Assembly (NCBI RefSeq): GCF_007859275.1
Contig: NZ_VOHC01000031.1
Location: forward strand, 1-64,000
Source: Planomicrobium sp. CPCC 101079
GTDB lineage: Bacteria; Bacillota; Bacilli; Bacillales_A; Planococcaceae
Direction of reading: 5' to 3'
DNA: 64,000 nt
Each line of letters begins with the position of its first letter. Position 1 is the first letter of the stretch. This document shows positions 53,936-62,849 of the stretch, piece by piece. The notes beneath the pieces are model-generated. The model was not told the DNA's origin. It worked only from the letters and a program-made list of their open reading frames with translations, and searched no databases. The translations under genes and the position numbers were made by a program.

Positions 53936-54247
53936 TCAAGAAATGCTTTTATTTTGTTTCGTGTATTCACTGTTCATATAGGACAACATCTCACCGAACA
54001 CATCGTAGTCATACCATTCGAACGGAACCGTTTGAGAGACATCGTTCCCTGCTTTAATATGCAAGCTTGTTGCACTCAATTGCACAATGTGCCGATCATC
54101 AGCATTGTTCTTGTCTTTAATTTCCTTGCCGACATATCTTTTTTTCACTTTATTGAACAATGCGTCACGCTCGCCTTCATCGCTGAATTCCCACGATTCG
54201 TACTTTCCTTGGCAAAGAAGTTCAATACTGAAAATATCTGTTTCCAT
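53936..54247 (-). CDS. hypothetical protein, 103 residues
   Basis: DIFSIELLCQGKYESWEFSD, GERDALFNKVKKRYVGKEIK, VPFEWYDYDVFGEMLSYM. ATG at 54247 behind GGAGGGAG. Acidic, soluble, no known domain. Upstream of and in the same direction as the 53649 gene, 77 bases apart, perhaps one operon. Confidence 0.62.
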   Translation of the reverse strand: METDIFSIELLCQGKYESWEFSDEGERDALFNKVKKRYVGKEIKDKNNADDRHIVQLSATSLHIKAGNDVSQTVPFEWYDYDVFGEMLSYMNSEYTKQNKSIS

Positions 54248-54366
54248 AGCTATCTCCCTCCTATTTCACCACTGCTTACGTTCGGTGAAATACTATGTGT
54301 TTAATGGAGTTTACCTCTTTCTCAGAGCAGAGAAACATTTTGTTTTGCCGCAAACGGAAAAATGCA

Positions 54367-54416
54367 TAAAAAAAGCTGGCCCAAGCGCGCTGTTAACATG
54401 GCTTAGACCAGCTTTC
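54367..54416 (-). terminator. terminator of the cvfC gene
   Basis: AAAGCTGG..CAAGC pairs with GCTT..CCAGCTTT (with two mismatches) around a 14-base loop; Ts on the minus strand. Ten bases past the cvfC stop. Confidence 0.65.
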
Positions 54417-54425
54417 CTGTTGATA

Positions 54426-55556
54426 TCAATCTTCTTTCATCGCCTGGCGAGCTTCGGTCATTTGCTTCCAAACCGACCCTTTTGCTTCTTCGCCCTGTTC
54501 AATCCGGGCAATCGCCATTTTGATTTGCAGCTTGACTTCAAATTCCGGATCGTTTTCCGCTTCCTTTAAAGCGGGCAACGACGCTTCGGTTCCTGTTTCG
54601 TACAGGAACATTGCCGCTCTCCAGCGGACCAGTTTGTTTTTGTCTTTTAACGTCTCAATCATGATCGGCTCAAATTCCGGAAAGCCGAGATCACTGATGG
54701 CATCCCCGGCAGTTCTCCGGACAGCCCAGCTTTTGTCTCTCATCGCCCGTTCCATATAAGGCACCACTGCTTGATCCTTGATGTCCCCCAAATAAATGGC
54801 AGCTTGCCGGCGAATGGACATTTTTTCATCTTCCAGCGCATTTGCCAGAAGCGGCAAATCATCCAGTTCGCCTTCGTTCATCTGCTCAAGCAGCTGGAAA
54901 CGTGTTTCCCAATCAGGAACATCGAATTCTTCTGCTGTGACTTTCCTGCCGCGGACGAATGTTTCCGTGTCTTCAGCCTGGTTCTCTGAAATCAAGCCAT
55001 CAAGGCGGCTTTGGGGATAAGCCGCTTCCAGTTCTTCAACCACGCTTTGGCCGATTTCTTCCTTTTCCCCGTACCGGACACCGTAATCTGCCCATTTGCG
55101 CTGCAGCAAATAATTTTCTTCTGTCGGGTCCATGACTGCGCTCATGGCTCGAGTAAAGCGCTCCGGCATTGCAAAACGCTTTTCAGACAAGTTATCAAAG
55201 ACTTTCACTTGCAGCGGAATGCCTTTAAACTGCTGAACGTGTACGTAGACTTCCCCGAAGTGTTCATCAATTTGAATCTCATCGTTCGCGCCTTTGCTGT
55301 CTTCTCCAAATATGCGTCGGACTTCCGCCAAAATCGCTTCCCAGTCAAATTTCGCGATTCGTTCGACCGCAAGAAAATCAGCAACGTGGTATACGCACTT
55401 AACGCCTTCCACTGCCAGGATTTTCCGCACTTCCGCCGGAGCGCCTTCCAGATTGTTCTCGTTGTAATTATGGCTTTTGCCAAACGGCAGTTCCTGGTCG
55501 ATGATGACTTTCATCGTATTCGGGCTTGGAGTCGGTTCAATTGTTTTGATTTTCAC
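54426..55556 (-). CDS. cvfC: conserved virulence factor C-like HEAT protein
   Basis: 376 residues. N-terminal Nfu_N-like domain (KIKTIEPTPSPNTMKVIIDQ, VKCVYHVADFLAVER) and C-terminal HEAT repeats (RRQAAIYLGDIKDQAVVPYM, RRTAGDAISDLGFPEFEPIM). Equals B. subtilis YpgR, S. aureus CvfC; molecular role unclear. Downstream of yfmR with a short gap. Confidence 0.9.
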   Translation of the reverse strand: MKIKTIEPTPSPNTMKVIIDQELPFGKSHNYNENNLEGAPAEVRKILAVEGVKCVYHVADFLAVERIAKFDWEAILAEVRRIFGEDSKGANDEIQIDEHFGEVYVHVQQFKGIPLQVKVFDNLSEKRFAMPERFTRAMSAVMDPTEENYLLQRKWADYGVRYGEKEEIGQSVVEELEAAYPQSRLDGLISENQAEDTETFVRGRKVTAEEFDVPDWETRFQLLEQMNEGELDDLPLLANALEDEKMSIRRQAAIYLGDIKDQAVVPYMERAMRDKSWAVRRTAGDAISDLGFPEFEPIMIETLKDKNKLVRWRAAMFLYETGTEASLPALKEAENDPEFEVKLQIKMAIARIEQGEEAKGSVWKQMTEARQAMKED

Positions 55557-55577
55557 ACAAGGTCCCTCCTGTTCGTT

Positions 55578-57458
55578 TTATGACTCTGCAATTTCCTGGA
55601 GATAAGTCCACCGTTCAATCATCTGGTCATATTGCTCGGTCAGTTTATCAATATCTTCCGTTATTTTGTTCAATTTTTCAAAATCTGAACCACAAGATGC
55701 CATTGCTTCTTGCCGCTGTTCGATTTGCGCTTCCACTTCCGCTATATCATCGAGAATCGTGCTGTATTCTTTTTGTTCACTATACGTCATTTTCTTTTTC
55801 GGCTTTTCGGGTTTTGGCGCTTCTGTTACAAGTTCAGGCTCAGTCATTTGCTCCACTACAGGCTCTGGTTTTTCTTTGATAAATTCGGTATACAACCCTT
55901 GATATTCCAGAATCTGCCCCGTACCGGTTGTCCATAGCTTATGGGCGATGCGGTCCAGGAAAAAGCGGTCATGCGAAATGGTGATAACGACGCCCGGGAA
56001 ATTTTCTAAAAAGTCTTCTAAGACAGACAATGTTTGTATATCCAAGTCATTTGTCGGTTCATCCAAGAATAAAATATTTGGCTGTTCCATTAATAATTTT
56101 AACAGGTAAAGGCGCTTTCGTTCGCCACCGGACAATTTGCCAATCAATGTACCATGGGCATTGGAAGGAAACAAAAACCGCTCCAGCATTTGTGTCGCCG
56201 ATAACCGGACGCCTTTTGCGGCTTCATAGTCGCTGGAAATTTCCTGAATATACTCGATCATACGCTGGGATTCATTCATTTCAGGCAAATGCTGTGTGAA
56301 ATGTGCAATTTTAACGGTGCTGCCGTATTCAATTTTGCCTTCAGTCGGCTCATACTCGCCAGCAAGCACTTTCATAAGTGTTGATTTACCGGCACCATTC
56401 GGGCCGACAATGCCGATGCGATCGCCTCCTTGCAGAAGGAAACTGAAGTTACGGAAAATAACGTTATCGCCAAAAGCCATTCCCAAATTCTCGCCTTCGA
56501 TAATTTTTTTGCCAAGGCGTTGACTTTGCATGGACAATTCCAGAGACGTGTTGTCATTTTCTTTTTGTACATTTTCTTTTATTTCTTCAAAGCGCTGAAT
56601 GCGTGCTTTTTGTTTTGTCGAGCGCGCTTTCGCGCCGCGCCGGATCCACTTCAATTCTGAACGGAAGCGGTTTTCCAATTTTTGCTGCGAAGAAGCTGCC
56701 ATTTCATCGCGAATCGCTTTGTTCTCCAAATAATCGCCGTAGTTCCCTTTATGTGTATACATTGTCTGGTCGGCCAGTTCAAAGATATGGGTGGACACTG
56801 CATCCAGGAAATAGCGGTCATGCGTCACAAACAACATTGCGCTGTTCATGCGCAATAACGTTTCTTGAAGCCATTCTGTCGATATGGCATCCAGATGGTT
56901 GGTCGGTTCATCCAGCAATATCAGGTCTGCCGGTTCGATCAATGCCTTTGCGAGCGCTACGCGTTTGCGCTGTCCGCCTGACAATTCCCCGATCTTTTGT
57001 TCAAACATGTCAATGCCCAGTTTAGTCAACGCTGTTTTGGCGAGCGCATTAACATCCCATGCATTTTCCCGCTCCATGCCTTCTTGGATTTTCATCAGCT
57101 CATCCTGCAGCTGCGTAGAGCTTGAGTCGACCATCATATTTTGGAGTGCTTGTTCGTATGAACGGTTCAGTGCCAGTACTGGGGAATCGCCTGAGAAGAC
57201 GGTTTCCAGAACGGTCAATGATTCATCAAATTCCGGTTCTTGTTTCAAATACGTGATTCGGTATTTCTTCGGGTGGTCCACCGTTACAGAATCCGCTTCC
57301 ACTTCCCCGGCTAAAATTGACATCAATGTTGATTTCCCTGTTCCGTTGACGCCGATCAATCCCGCACGCTCTCCCGGATACAACGAAAATTCCACATCTT
57401 TAAATAAAGTTTTTGCTCCAACTGTTTTTGTTAAATTTGTTATATTAATATGGCTCAT
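55578..57458 (-). CDS. yfmR: ABC-F ATPase YfmR (Uup type)
   Basis: 626 residues, two ABC domains: GVNGTGKSTLMSIL with LSGGQRKRVALAKAL and ILLDEPTNHLD; GPNGAGKSTLMKVL with LSGGERKRLYLLKLL and LFLDEPTNDLD; plus a C-terminal coiled coil (residues about 555-625), as in Uup/YfmR. In B. subtilis YfmR rescues ribosomes stalled at proline-rich sequences with EF-P. Its ATG overlaps the ypgQ stop by four bases. Confidence 0.93.
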   Translation of the reverse strand: MSHINITNLTKTVGAKTLFKDVEFSLYPGERAGLIGVNGTGKSTLMSILAGEVEADSVTVDHPKKYRITYLKQEPEFDESLTVLETVFSGDSPVLALNRSYEQALQNMMVDSSSTQLQDELMKIQEGMERENAWDVNALAKTALTKLGIDMFEQKIGELSGGQRKRVALAKALIEPADLILLDEPTNHLDAISTEWLQETLLRMNSAMLFVTHDRYFLDAVSTHIFELADQTMYTHKGNYGDYLENKAIRDEMAASSQQKLENRFRSELKWIRRGAKARSTKQKARIQRFEEIKENVQKENDNTSLELSMQSQRLGKKIIEGENLGMAFGDNVIFRNFSFLLQGGDRIGIVGPNGAGKSTLMKVLAGEYEPTEGKIEYGSTVKIAHFTQHLPEMNESQRMIEYIQEISSDYEAAKGVRLSATQMLERFLFPSNAHGTLIGKLSGGERKRLYLLKLLMEQPNILFLDEPTNDLDIQTLSVLEDFLENFPGVVITISHDRFFLDRIAHKLWTTGTGQILEYQGLYTEFIKEKPEPVVEQMTEPELVTEAPKPEKPKKKMTYSEQKEYSTILDDIAEVEAQIEQRQEAMASCGSDFEKLNKITEDIDKLTEQYDQMIERWTYLQEIAES

Positions 57459-58090
57459 GCTTTCCCATCCGTTTCCTTTTGAAGTTGCTCTAAAAAGGAT
57501 AACATAAATTGATGCCGTTCTTCAGCGATTTGCTTTCCGGCCGCTGTCGTCATCCGGTCTTTCAGCAATAATAATTTTTCATAAAAATGGGTAACGCTGC
57601 TTGTCGGCTTCGACCGGTATTCTTCTTCGCTCATGCTTTTCCGCGGTTGTTCTTGCCAATCGTAAAGCTTACGGCCTTTTGCCCCGCCAAAAGCGAACGT
57701 TCGCGCAATGCCGACTGCCCCGATTGCATCCAGCCGGTCAGCGTCTTGGACGATTTTTGCTTCGATCGTTTCAGCTGGAATTCCGCTGCCGCCTTTGAAT
57801 GATACCGATTGGATGATGCTGCGGATTTCTGCTTTTTCAGTTTCCGCCAGATTCAGGCTATTCATGATATCCGTTTCCAAGTCTTCGCCTTCTTTACGGT
57901 ATTTTGGATCGGATACGTCATGGAGCAATACCGCCATTTCCACCAAAAAGGCATTTGCTTTCTCCTGCTTTAAAATTTTCTTCGCATTTTGCATCACCCG
58001 TTCGATATGCTGCCAGTCGTGGCTCGCATCAAACGTATTGTAAATTTCTTTCACTGCTTTTTCGCATTGGCCAATAATATCTTTTGTCAT
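57455..58090 (-). CDS. ypgQ: HD-domain phosphohydrolase YpgQ
   Basis: 211 residues. HD motif chain: DASHDWQHIERVM, LLHDVSDPKY and IVQDADRLDAIGAVG. B. subtilis YpgQ hydrolyses nucleoside triphosphates to release pyrophosphate with a Mn2+ centre. First gene of ypgQ-yfmR-cvfC. Confidence 0.9.
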   Translation of the reverse strand: MTKDIIGQCEKAVKEIYNTFDASHDWQHIERVMQNAKKILKQEKANAFLVEMAVLLHDVSDPKYRKEGEDLETDIMNSLNLAETEKAEIRSIIQSVSFKGGSGIPAETIEAKIVQDADRLDAIGAVGIARTFAFGGAKGRKLYDWQEQPRKSMSEEEYRSKPTSSVTHFYEKLLLLKDRMTTAAGKQIAEERHQFMLSFLEQLQKETDGKA

Positions 58091-58154
58091 AGTGTTCTCC
58101 TTTTCATCTGATGTCTTTATTATACTCTTTATCCCTCAATCTTGTTTCATCCCA

Positions 58155-58183
58155 TTGACGATTAGAATGGCTTCATGTATAGT
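58155..58183 (+). promoter_or_regulatory. promoter of the second cold shock gene
   Basis: TTGACG (58155-58160), 17 bases, TATAGT (58178-58183). CCATTAAAAGACT-type palindrome (58191-58212) follows in the leader. Confidence 0.7.
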
Positions 58184-58247
58184 ATAGCCACCATTAAAAG
58201 ACTTTTTAATGGATCCGCGTCAAGACTCAATATTAGGGGGAACGTGC

Positions 58248-58454
58248 ATGCACCAAGGAACAGTGAAATGGTTTAATGCAGAAAGAGGCTATGGCTTTAT
58301 CGAGTCTGCCAATGGTGATGATGTTTTCGTCCATTTTACCGGGATTCAAGGCGAAGGATTCCGTACGCTCCAGGAAGGCAAGAACGTAGCTTTTGAAGTT
58401 ATTGACGGCAATCGCGGTCCCCAAGCAGCTAACGTAGTGCTGATTCAACCATAA
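58248..58454 (+). CDS. cold shock protein (second copy)
   Basis: 68 residues. RNP1 RGYGFIES and RNP2 VFVHFTGI with the family ending [10 protein letters not shown]. Full length. ATG at 58248 behind AGGGGG. Differs from the copy at 24698 (GYGF versus GFGF, HF..I), so they are likely expressed differently. Confidence 0.95.
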   Translation: MHQGTVKWFNAERGYGFIESANGDDVFVHFTGIQGEGFRTLQEGKNVAFEVIDGNRGPQAANVVLIQP

Positions 58455-58471
58455 AAATAGCCATAAACAAC

Positions 58472-58507
58472 AAAAAGACCCGGAAGTTTTCCCGGGTCTT
58501 ATTTTTA
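58472..58507 (+). terminator. terminator of the second csp gene
   Basis: AAAGACCCGG, AAGTTTT, CCCGGGTCTT and Ts, 18 bases past the stop. Confidence 0.85.
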
Positions 58508-58522
58508 TTTATTTCACATTAT

Positions 58523-60487
58523 TTATGCCCATGTATACGTCTGGCCCCAACTTTCACGCGCCAGTTTTTCAATCGCTTCCACGTCCGAATCTTCCACCAT
58601 ATAAGTATCGCCTTGTTCGTACGGGTTGTAATGGAATGCATACATCCGCGCGACAAATTGATGGAATGGCAATGAAGATTCGCCTTCAAGCTCGCCGTTG
58701 CCATAAACACTTGTCTCGATTCCTTGGCCCCAGTTCTGCCCGCTGTCGTTGTTCGGGTTATAGAAATAGATGCGGTATTCTTCATCAGGGTCCTGGGCAA
58801 TGCGCTGGATTGAAACTGCATGCAAACCAAGCAGCTTGCCATGGACGTTGGTAATGTAAATGCCAACCGGGTTCGGATAGATCAACTCGTATCCTTCATT
58901 GTAAAGCGGATGATGTGTTGCATAGAACAATCTGACAAATGAGTCGTAATCCGTTACAAATCCGGTAAATGGATCAATGATATTGGCAAAACCCCGCGGA
59001 ATCCATTCGCCATAAAATTCAGGATTCACCCATTTATGGCCGTCTTCCCCGCGCAATAACGTCTTCTTCATCATTTCATTATAAATTTTATCGAGATGCG
59101 GGACCAGGACGCTCGAAACCGGGTCCAATTCGTGGTGGATTTCCCCAGCTACTCCGTCTTCAATTGAATTAGAATGGATTTCTTCTCCTTCAAACGTCAC
59201 GTCGATATCGTTTTCCCGTACAGCCCGCGCTACATATTCCAATAATTGGCCTATGCCGTGCTGTGCCCACAAACTAATAGCCCGAGCCGATTGGCATGTG
59301 GGATTCAATCCTTGGCCGATTCCAAGCGGTTGGCCAAGAACGGAAATGACGCCCCCGATCAACACTCCATTTGCGGAAAGTCCTGCTTTCCGGAATTCAG
59401 GGCGCAGCAACCGTTTTTTCACTTCAGGGCGTATATCGATATCAAATAATCTTCTCATTGCCGGTATCAAAGGCTCCTGCGTCAACACACCGCGGTCTAA
59501 CATGCGGAACAAGCCATAAATCACTTTGCTTGTTTGCGGATATATGGAGAAATGAATCATATCCCGCACAAGCTGTTGGTTCGCATTAAAACTCGCTGTC
59601 CCCATTTCAGACAAATCGAGAAACTCCGGAATCAGTTCCGGCTTGCTTCTATTTAGGTAACGCATGAAAATCGCTGCAATCGGTGCAACCAATCCCGTTC
59701 TATTCATTGATTCCGCATACTCGTGAGCTTCTTTTTTCAGCGCTTCGTCGTCCGCTTCAACCAATTTTCTGCGATATTCTTTGAAGTTCGGTTCTTGCTC
59801 GCTCATTGTAGTAGGAGTTGTAATGGCTTTTTGGAAGTGCTGCAGTGTTTCTTTCGTGCTTTCATCGATATTCTCGTCAATCATTTGGGTTGCAGTTTCA
59901 ATCATGTTGATGATCCGGTCGACCATGATCGGCCGTTGGACTGTCAGACGTTGAATTTCTTCGACAAGTTTGTGCGCTACCGCCCGGTAAGAAAGCTTGC
60001 TTCCGAGGAACCGGAAAAGGCGTTCACCGCGTTCGAGATGCACCCCTCCGCCTTCGACCCGCGCTTCCTCTGTTTCAGCAGGAAATAACAAGTCCAAGTT
60101 CAAGGCCAAAACTTCGTTTAGAAAAGCCGAAGCTTCTTCAGGCGGAACTTTTTCATGGACATAGTTGCCTTCTGAAATTGACAACATGCGCAGTTCGCTT
60201 AACAGTTCAACCACGGAATTAAGGCCTTTTATGCGAAGTGAACCGCCGACAAACGCCGGTTCTAAGTTGTCTGCATCGGCCCATGGGCCTCCATTGAAAA
60301 CTCCGGCTCTATCAAAATCAGCCGCAAATTCATAAAGCATTTCTAACCCTTCATCAGTTGCTGCCAATTCGGTAGCCAACTGGAATACTTCCGTTTGGTA
60401 CATGCTCTTGGCATACGGTTTTGCCTCTTCAAGTGTCCGGAGGGCTTGCCCAAATTTTTCTTTTACAGTAGATGCTTCAGTAGCCAT
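58523..60487 (-). CDS. uncharacterised 654-residue protein with papain-like signatures
   Basis: No family recognised. The N-terminal 350 residues look helical and carry no known motif. The C-terminal part holds three blocks in the order of papain-like/transglutaminase-like enzymes: a cysteine in GLNPTCQSARAISLW (Cys398), a histidine in LGLHAVSIQRIAQD (His556), and a polar residue in YFYNPNNDSGQNWGQG (Asn577/Asp581). These would be the nucleophile, base and third residue. No signal peptide or membrane span, so cytoplasmic. It lies 19 bases downstream of an ATP-grasp ligase gene, so the pair are co-transcribed. An amidase, protease or transpeptidase acting on the ligase product is inference. 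The alternative is a structural protein with accidental motif similarity. Confidence 0.6.
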   Translation of the reverse strand: MATEASTVKEKFGQALRTLEEAKPYAKSMYQTEVFQLATELAATDEGLEMLYEFAADFDRAGVFNGGPWADADNLEPAFVGGSLRIKGLNSVVELLSELRMLSISEGNYVHEKVPPEEASAFLNEVLALNLDLLFPAETEEARVEGGGVHLERGERLFRFLGSKLSYRAVAHKLVEEIQRLTVQRPIMVDRIINMIETATQMIDENIDESTKETLQHFQKAITTPTTMSEQEPNFKEYRRKLVEADDEALKKEAHEYAESMNRTGLVAPIAAIFMRYLNRSKPELIPEFLDLSEMGTASFNANQQLVRDMIHFSIYPQTSKVIYGLFRMLDRGVLTQEPLIPAMRRLFDIDIRPEVKKRLLRPEFRKAGLSANGVLIGGVISVLGQPLGIGQGLNPTCQSARAISLWAQHGIGQLLEYVARAVRENDIDVTFEGEEIHSNSIEDGVAGEIHHELDPVSSVLVPHLDKIYNEMMKKTLLRGEDGHKWVNPEFYGEWIPRGFANIIDPFTGFVTDYDSFVRLFYATHHPLYNEGYELIYPNPVGIYITNVHGKLLGLHAVSIQRIAQDPDEEYRIYFYNPNNDSGQNWGQGIETSVYGNGELEGESSLPFHQFVARMYAFHYNPYEQGDTYMVEDSDVEAIEKLARESWGQTYTWA

Positions 60488-60506
60488 ACGTATACCTCCA
60501 GATTAT

Positions 60507-61733
60507 TTAATGATAAAAATCATATTTCTCGTATTTTTTAAGCAGTTCGGTCATGCGGCCGCTGTCTTCTCCGAAGAAGAACAAAGTACCGTAATGGTTT
60601 CCGAAGCCGACGCGTTCCGCCACTTTGGAAGTGACCGGTATGAACAAATCATGCTTTTCAAAATAAGGATCGTTTTTCAGCTCAGCTGGAATATCCAACT
60701 TTTCAATCAGGCGGACCCGCGGGTAGACCATTAAACTTCCAGCGTAGCCACGTGCAGAGCTTACTTCTTCCGGGAAAAACGCTTCCAACTCTTCGGCAGT
60801 CGTATCCGGATCGCTGCACAGAATCTGTGCTTGGAAAGCATTAAATCCATAAGCGCGTTCAATCAGGTCAAAAATATGTCCGCCTGGCACGCGCGCAGCG
60901 ACTTCCCCAAAATTCAGCGTCCCGTCATGGGATATGAAATATTCCGGATGAATCACTCCATATTTAATTTCAAACGAGTCGACCAGTTTTTGGATTTGTT
61001 CTCGAATCTGTGGGCGCCATTCCTCCAATGCTGGAGAAGCTGGAACGAAGTTGGAGTGGCCGAGCTTAACGTATTCGGTGATGTTGAGGAACTTGATCTC
61101 CCCGTTATGGATAAAAGCTTCGCATGAAAATTCCTGGCCATCCAAATGGCTTTCCATCAAATACGGGAACTCCTGCACTTCACTTTTGTCGATATCGCTT
61201 GCATCGCGGATAACCATATGCCCGACTGTGCCGGCTTTATTCAATGGCTTGATGTGGATTGGGTCATTAACATCCCCATCAATTTTAATCAACGCATCAT
61301 TCACCCGCTTTAGAAAGCGGTAAATATCATCTTTTGAATAAGCTTCTTCAAACACACCCACTTTAATGCCTGACATCTGGGCTTTCCGTTTCATGAGGCC
61401 TTTGTCGCGCAAAAGCAGTGAACGGTTGAAAACGCGGGGATCGTCGAAAAACTTAGCGTTTAACACGCCTGCCCATTCGACGGTCTCTTCGTAAATGGGA
61501 ACAGCCAGTTTTACATTCAACTCGGCCAATTGATCATATAGCTCTTCAGATCCTTCGTTCAAGCGGTCAAAATCCCAAGGCACAAAAGGTATATCGTGTT
61601 CCTTGGCGAATCCGATAAAATCTGGAGGGCCAACAACTACGAACGGCCGGTTCAATTTGTCCATCGCTTCAATTGCCGGAATGCTCCAGCCTAAAATGGC
61701 GGTCTTTTTTTGGTTCGCGTTTGTTTCGGTCAT
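60507..61733 (-). CDS. ATP-grasp carboxylate-amine ligase
   Basis: 408 residues. N-terminal Rossmann-like part (KKTAILGWSIPAIEAMDKL), then ATP-grasp core: Lys162 in IHIKPLNKAGTVG, the YLMESHLDGQEFSCEAF hinge near residue 191, and the Mg-binding Glu277 and Arg281 in LNFGEVAARVPGGHIFDL. ATP-grasp ligases make acyl phosphates and join them to amines or thiols. Closest general type: dipeptide or poly-amino-acid ligases and carboxylate-amine ligases; substrate unknown. ATG at 61733 with AGGGAG; the frame to 61751 is rejected. Coupled to the 58523 gene. Confidence 0.85.
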   Translation of the reverse strand: MTETNANQKKTAILGWSIPAIEAMDKLNRPFVVVGPPDFIGFAKEHDIPFVPWDFDRLNEGSEELYDQLAELNVKLAVPIYEETVEWAGVLNAKFFDDPRVFNRSLLLRDKGLMKRKAQMSGIKVGVFEEAYSKDDIYRFLKRVNDALIKIDGDVNDPIHIKPLNKAGTVGHMVIRDASDIDKSEVQEFPYLMESHLDGQEFSCEAFIHNGEIKFLNITEYVKLGHSNFVPASPALEEWRPQIREQIQKLVDSFEIKYGVIHPEYFISHDGTLNFGEVAARVPGGHIFDLIERAYGFNAFQAQILCSDPDTTAEELEAFFPEEVSSARGYAGSLMVYPRVRLIEKLDIPAELKNDPYFEKHDLFIPVTSKVAERVGFGNHYGTLFFFGEDSGRMTELLKKYEKYDFYH

Positions 61734-61763
61734 AGCATTACTCCCTCTCACCCATGTTAGTTT

Positions 61764-61824
61764 GCAATATACATTAAAGTATTGCCTATTGCGAAAAAAT
61801 ATAAACCTTTGTGTAACAAAGGTT
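61764..61824. promoter_or_regulatory. inverted repeats between divergent genes
   Basis: GCAATA and TATTGC (61764-61785, ten bases apart), and AAACCTTTG, TGTAA, CAAAGGTTT (61802-61824). The 61734-61889 interval separates the ATP-grasp operon (minus) from a GNAT gene (plus). The first repeat may be an operator shared by both; the second is hairpin-like. Confidence 0.35.
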
Positions 61825-61889
61825 TATTCTCCTTTTTTCAGGGGAAATGAATAACCAAAATCTTTCCAACAAGAAAGGAACTGAATGCG

Positions 61890-62459
61890 ATGGAATCTTG
61901 GTTTTCAAGTCTCCGCGATTATTTCCCGGCAAAGGAAATGAAATCGGAAAACCATATGAAGCAGTTGTTCAAGGAAAAACCAGAAGGCTATAAACTTGAT
62001 GAAGGACCTCAATATACCCTTGTTTACTTCGAGAAGCCCGATTTTCTGTTCATCGATTATATTTTAGTAAGCAGCGCTTCCCGCGGCAGCGGCCTTGGCA
62101 GCAAAATCATCGAACGGATAAAAAAGAAAAATAAAATGATCATTCTAGAAGTAGACCCCATCTCCCAAGAAGACCCCGAAACAGCAAAACGTGTACGCTT
62201 CTACCAAAAACAGAATTTCAAAAAAGTCCCGGCAATAGAATATGTCCGCAAACACCCAATTACCGGCGAACGGAGCGAAATGGATATTTTTTATTGGTCG
62301 CCTAACAACGAATCCGATGAATGGGTCATGGAAAAAATGAAAGAAGCGTATGAAGAAGTCCATGCTTTTAATGGTAAAGAATTATACGGTGCTTCTCCTC
62401 AAACCGCAGATGAGGTTCTTCAAATGCGGCCATCAAAACAACAGAGCAAAGCGGAATAA
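61890..62459 (+). CDS. GNAT family N-acetyltransferase
   Basis: 189 residues. Motif A block DYILVSSASRGSGLGSKIIE, then MIILEVDPISQEDPETAKRV and FYQKQNFKKVP typical of GNAT. Substrate unknown. The extra C-terminal 40 residues are charged. Divergent to the ATP-grasp operon, with 156 bases between the start codons. GAAAGGA site. Confidence 0.85.
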   Translation: MESWFSSLRDYFPAKEMKSENHMKQLFKEKPEGYKLDEGPQYTLVYFEKPDFLFIDYILVSSASRGSGLGSKIIERIKKKNKMIILEVDPISQEDPETAKRVRFYQKQNFKKVPAIEYVRKHPITGERSEMDIFYWSPNNESDEWVMEKMKEAYEEVHAFNGKELYGASPQTADEVLQMRPSKQQSKAE

Positions 62460-62500
62460 AAAAACTCCCGTGTGTGGAATATCCACACACGGGAGTTTTT
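62459..62500. terminator. bidirectional terminator
   Basis: AAAACTCCCGTGTGTGGA and its reverse complement with ATA between: an 18-bp stem with flanking A/T-runs, ending both the GNAT gene and the minus-strand zinc-finger gene. Confidence 0.92.
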
Positions 62501-62504
62501 GCTT

Positions 62505-62702
62505 TTATTTTTCACCAGTCCCGATTTTGTTCAATTCTTCCCCTAAAAACCGCAGCTGCGAACCAACCGTGCATTCGCTGATGCAAAAACGGTGCGCCGC
62601 CGTTTTCCCATGGTCTTTCCGTATTTGCCGCTTTACGAAGCAGCCTTCGCAATACGTATCGAGCATTTCATCTATTTCGTTCATAATTGAAAGTTTATTC
62701 AC
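62505..62702 (-). CDS. small zinc-finger protein (DUF2602 type)
   Basis: 65 residues with CEGCFVKRQ, then HRFC and ISECTVG: cysteines and a histidine in the C2HCIx2C pattern of a Bacillales family of short zinc-finger proteins. Function unknown. The GTG at 62702 follows GAGGAG. Confidence 0.82.
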   Translation of the reverse strand: MNKLSIMNEIDEMLDTYCEGCFVKRQIRKDHGKTAAHRFCISECTVGSQLRFLGEELNKIGTGEK

Positions 62703-62802
62703 TGCTTCACTCCTCAGAAAAATAGCATTCTGTTATTTTACTATGCATTTGTGTTTTATTCCAACAATAGATATACTGTTCTAGGACATTTTCATAAGAT
62801 TT

Positions 62803-62842
62803 TAGCGGTTCGTGAACTCCCGCTTTATCAAAACTAAGGAGG
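62803..62842 (+). promoter_or_regulatory. preQ1-I riboswitch
   Basis: AGCGGTTCG, TGAACT, CCCGCT hairpin (P1/L1) followed by TTATCAAAACTAAGGAGG, in which the A-rich tail can fold back as a pseudoknot over the ribosome binding site. This matches the preQ1 class I aptamer. It ends eight bases before the TTG start of ypdP, so it should shut translation when preQ1 is bound. Confidence 0.88.
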
Positions 62843-62849
62843 AACTTTT

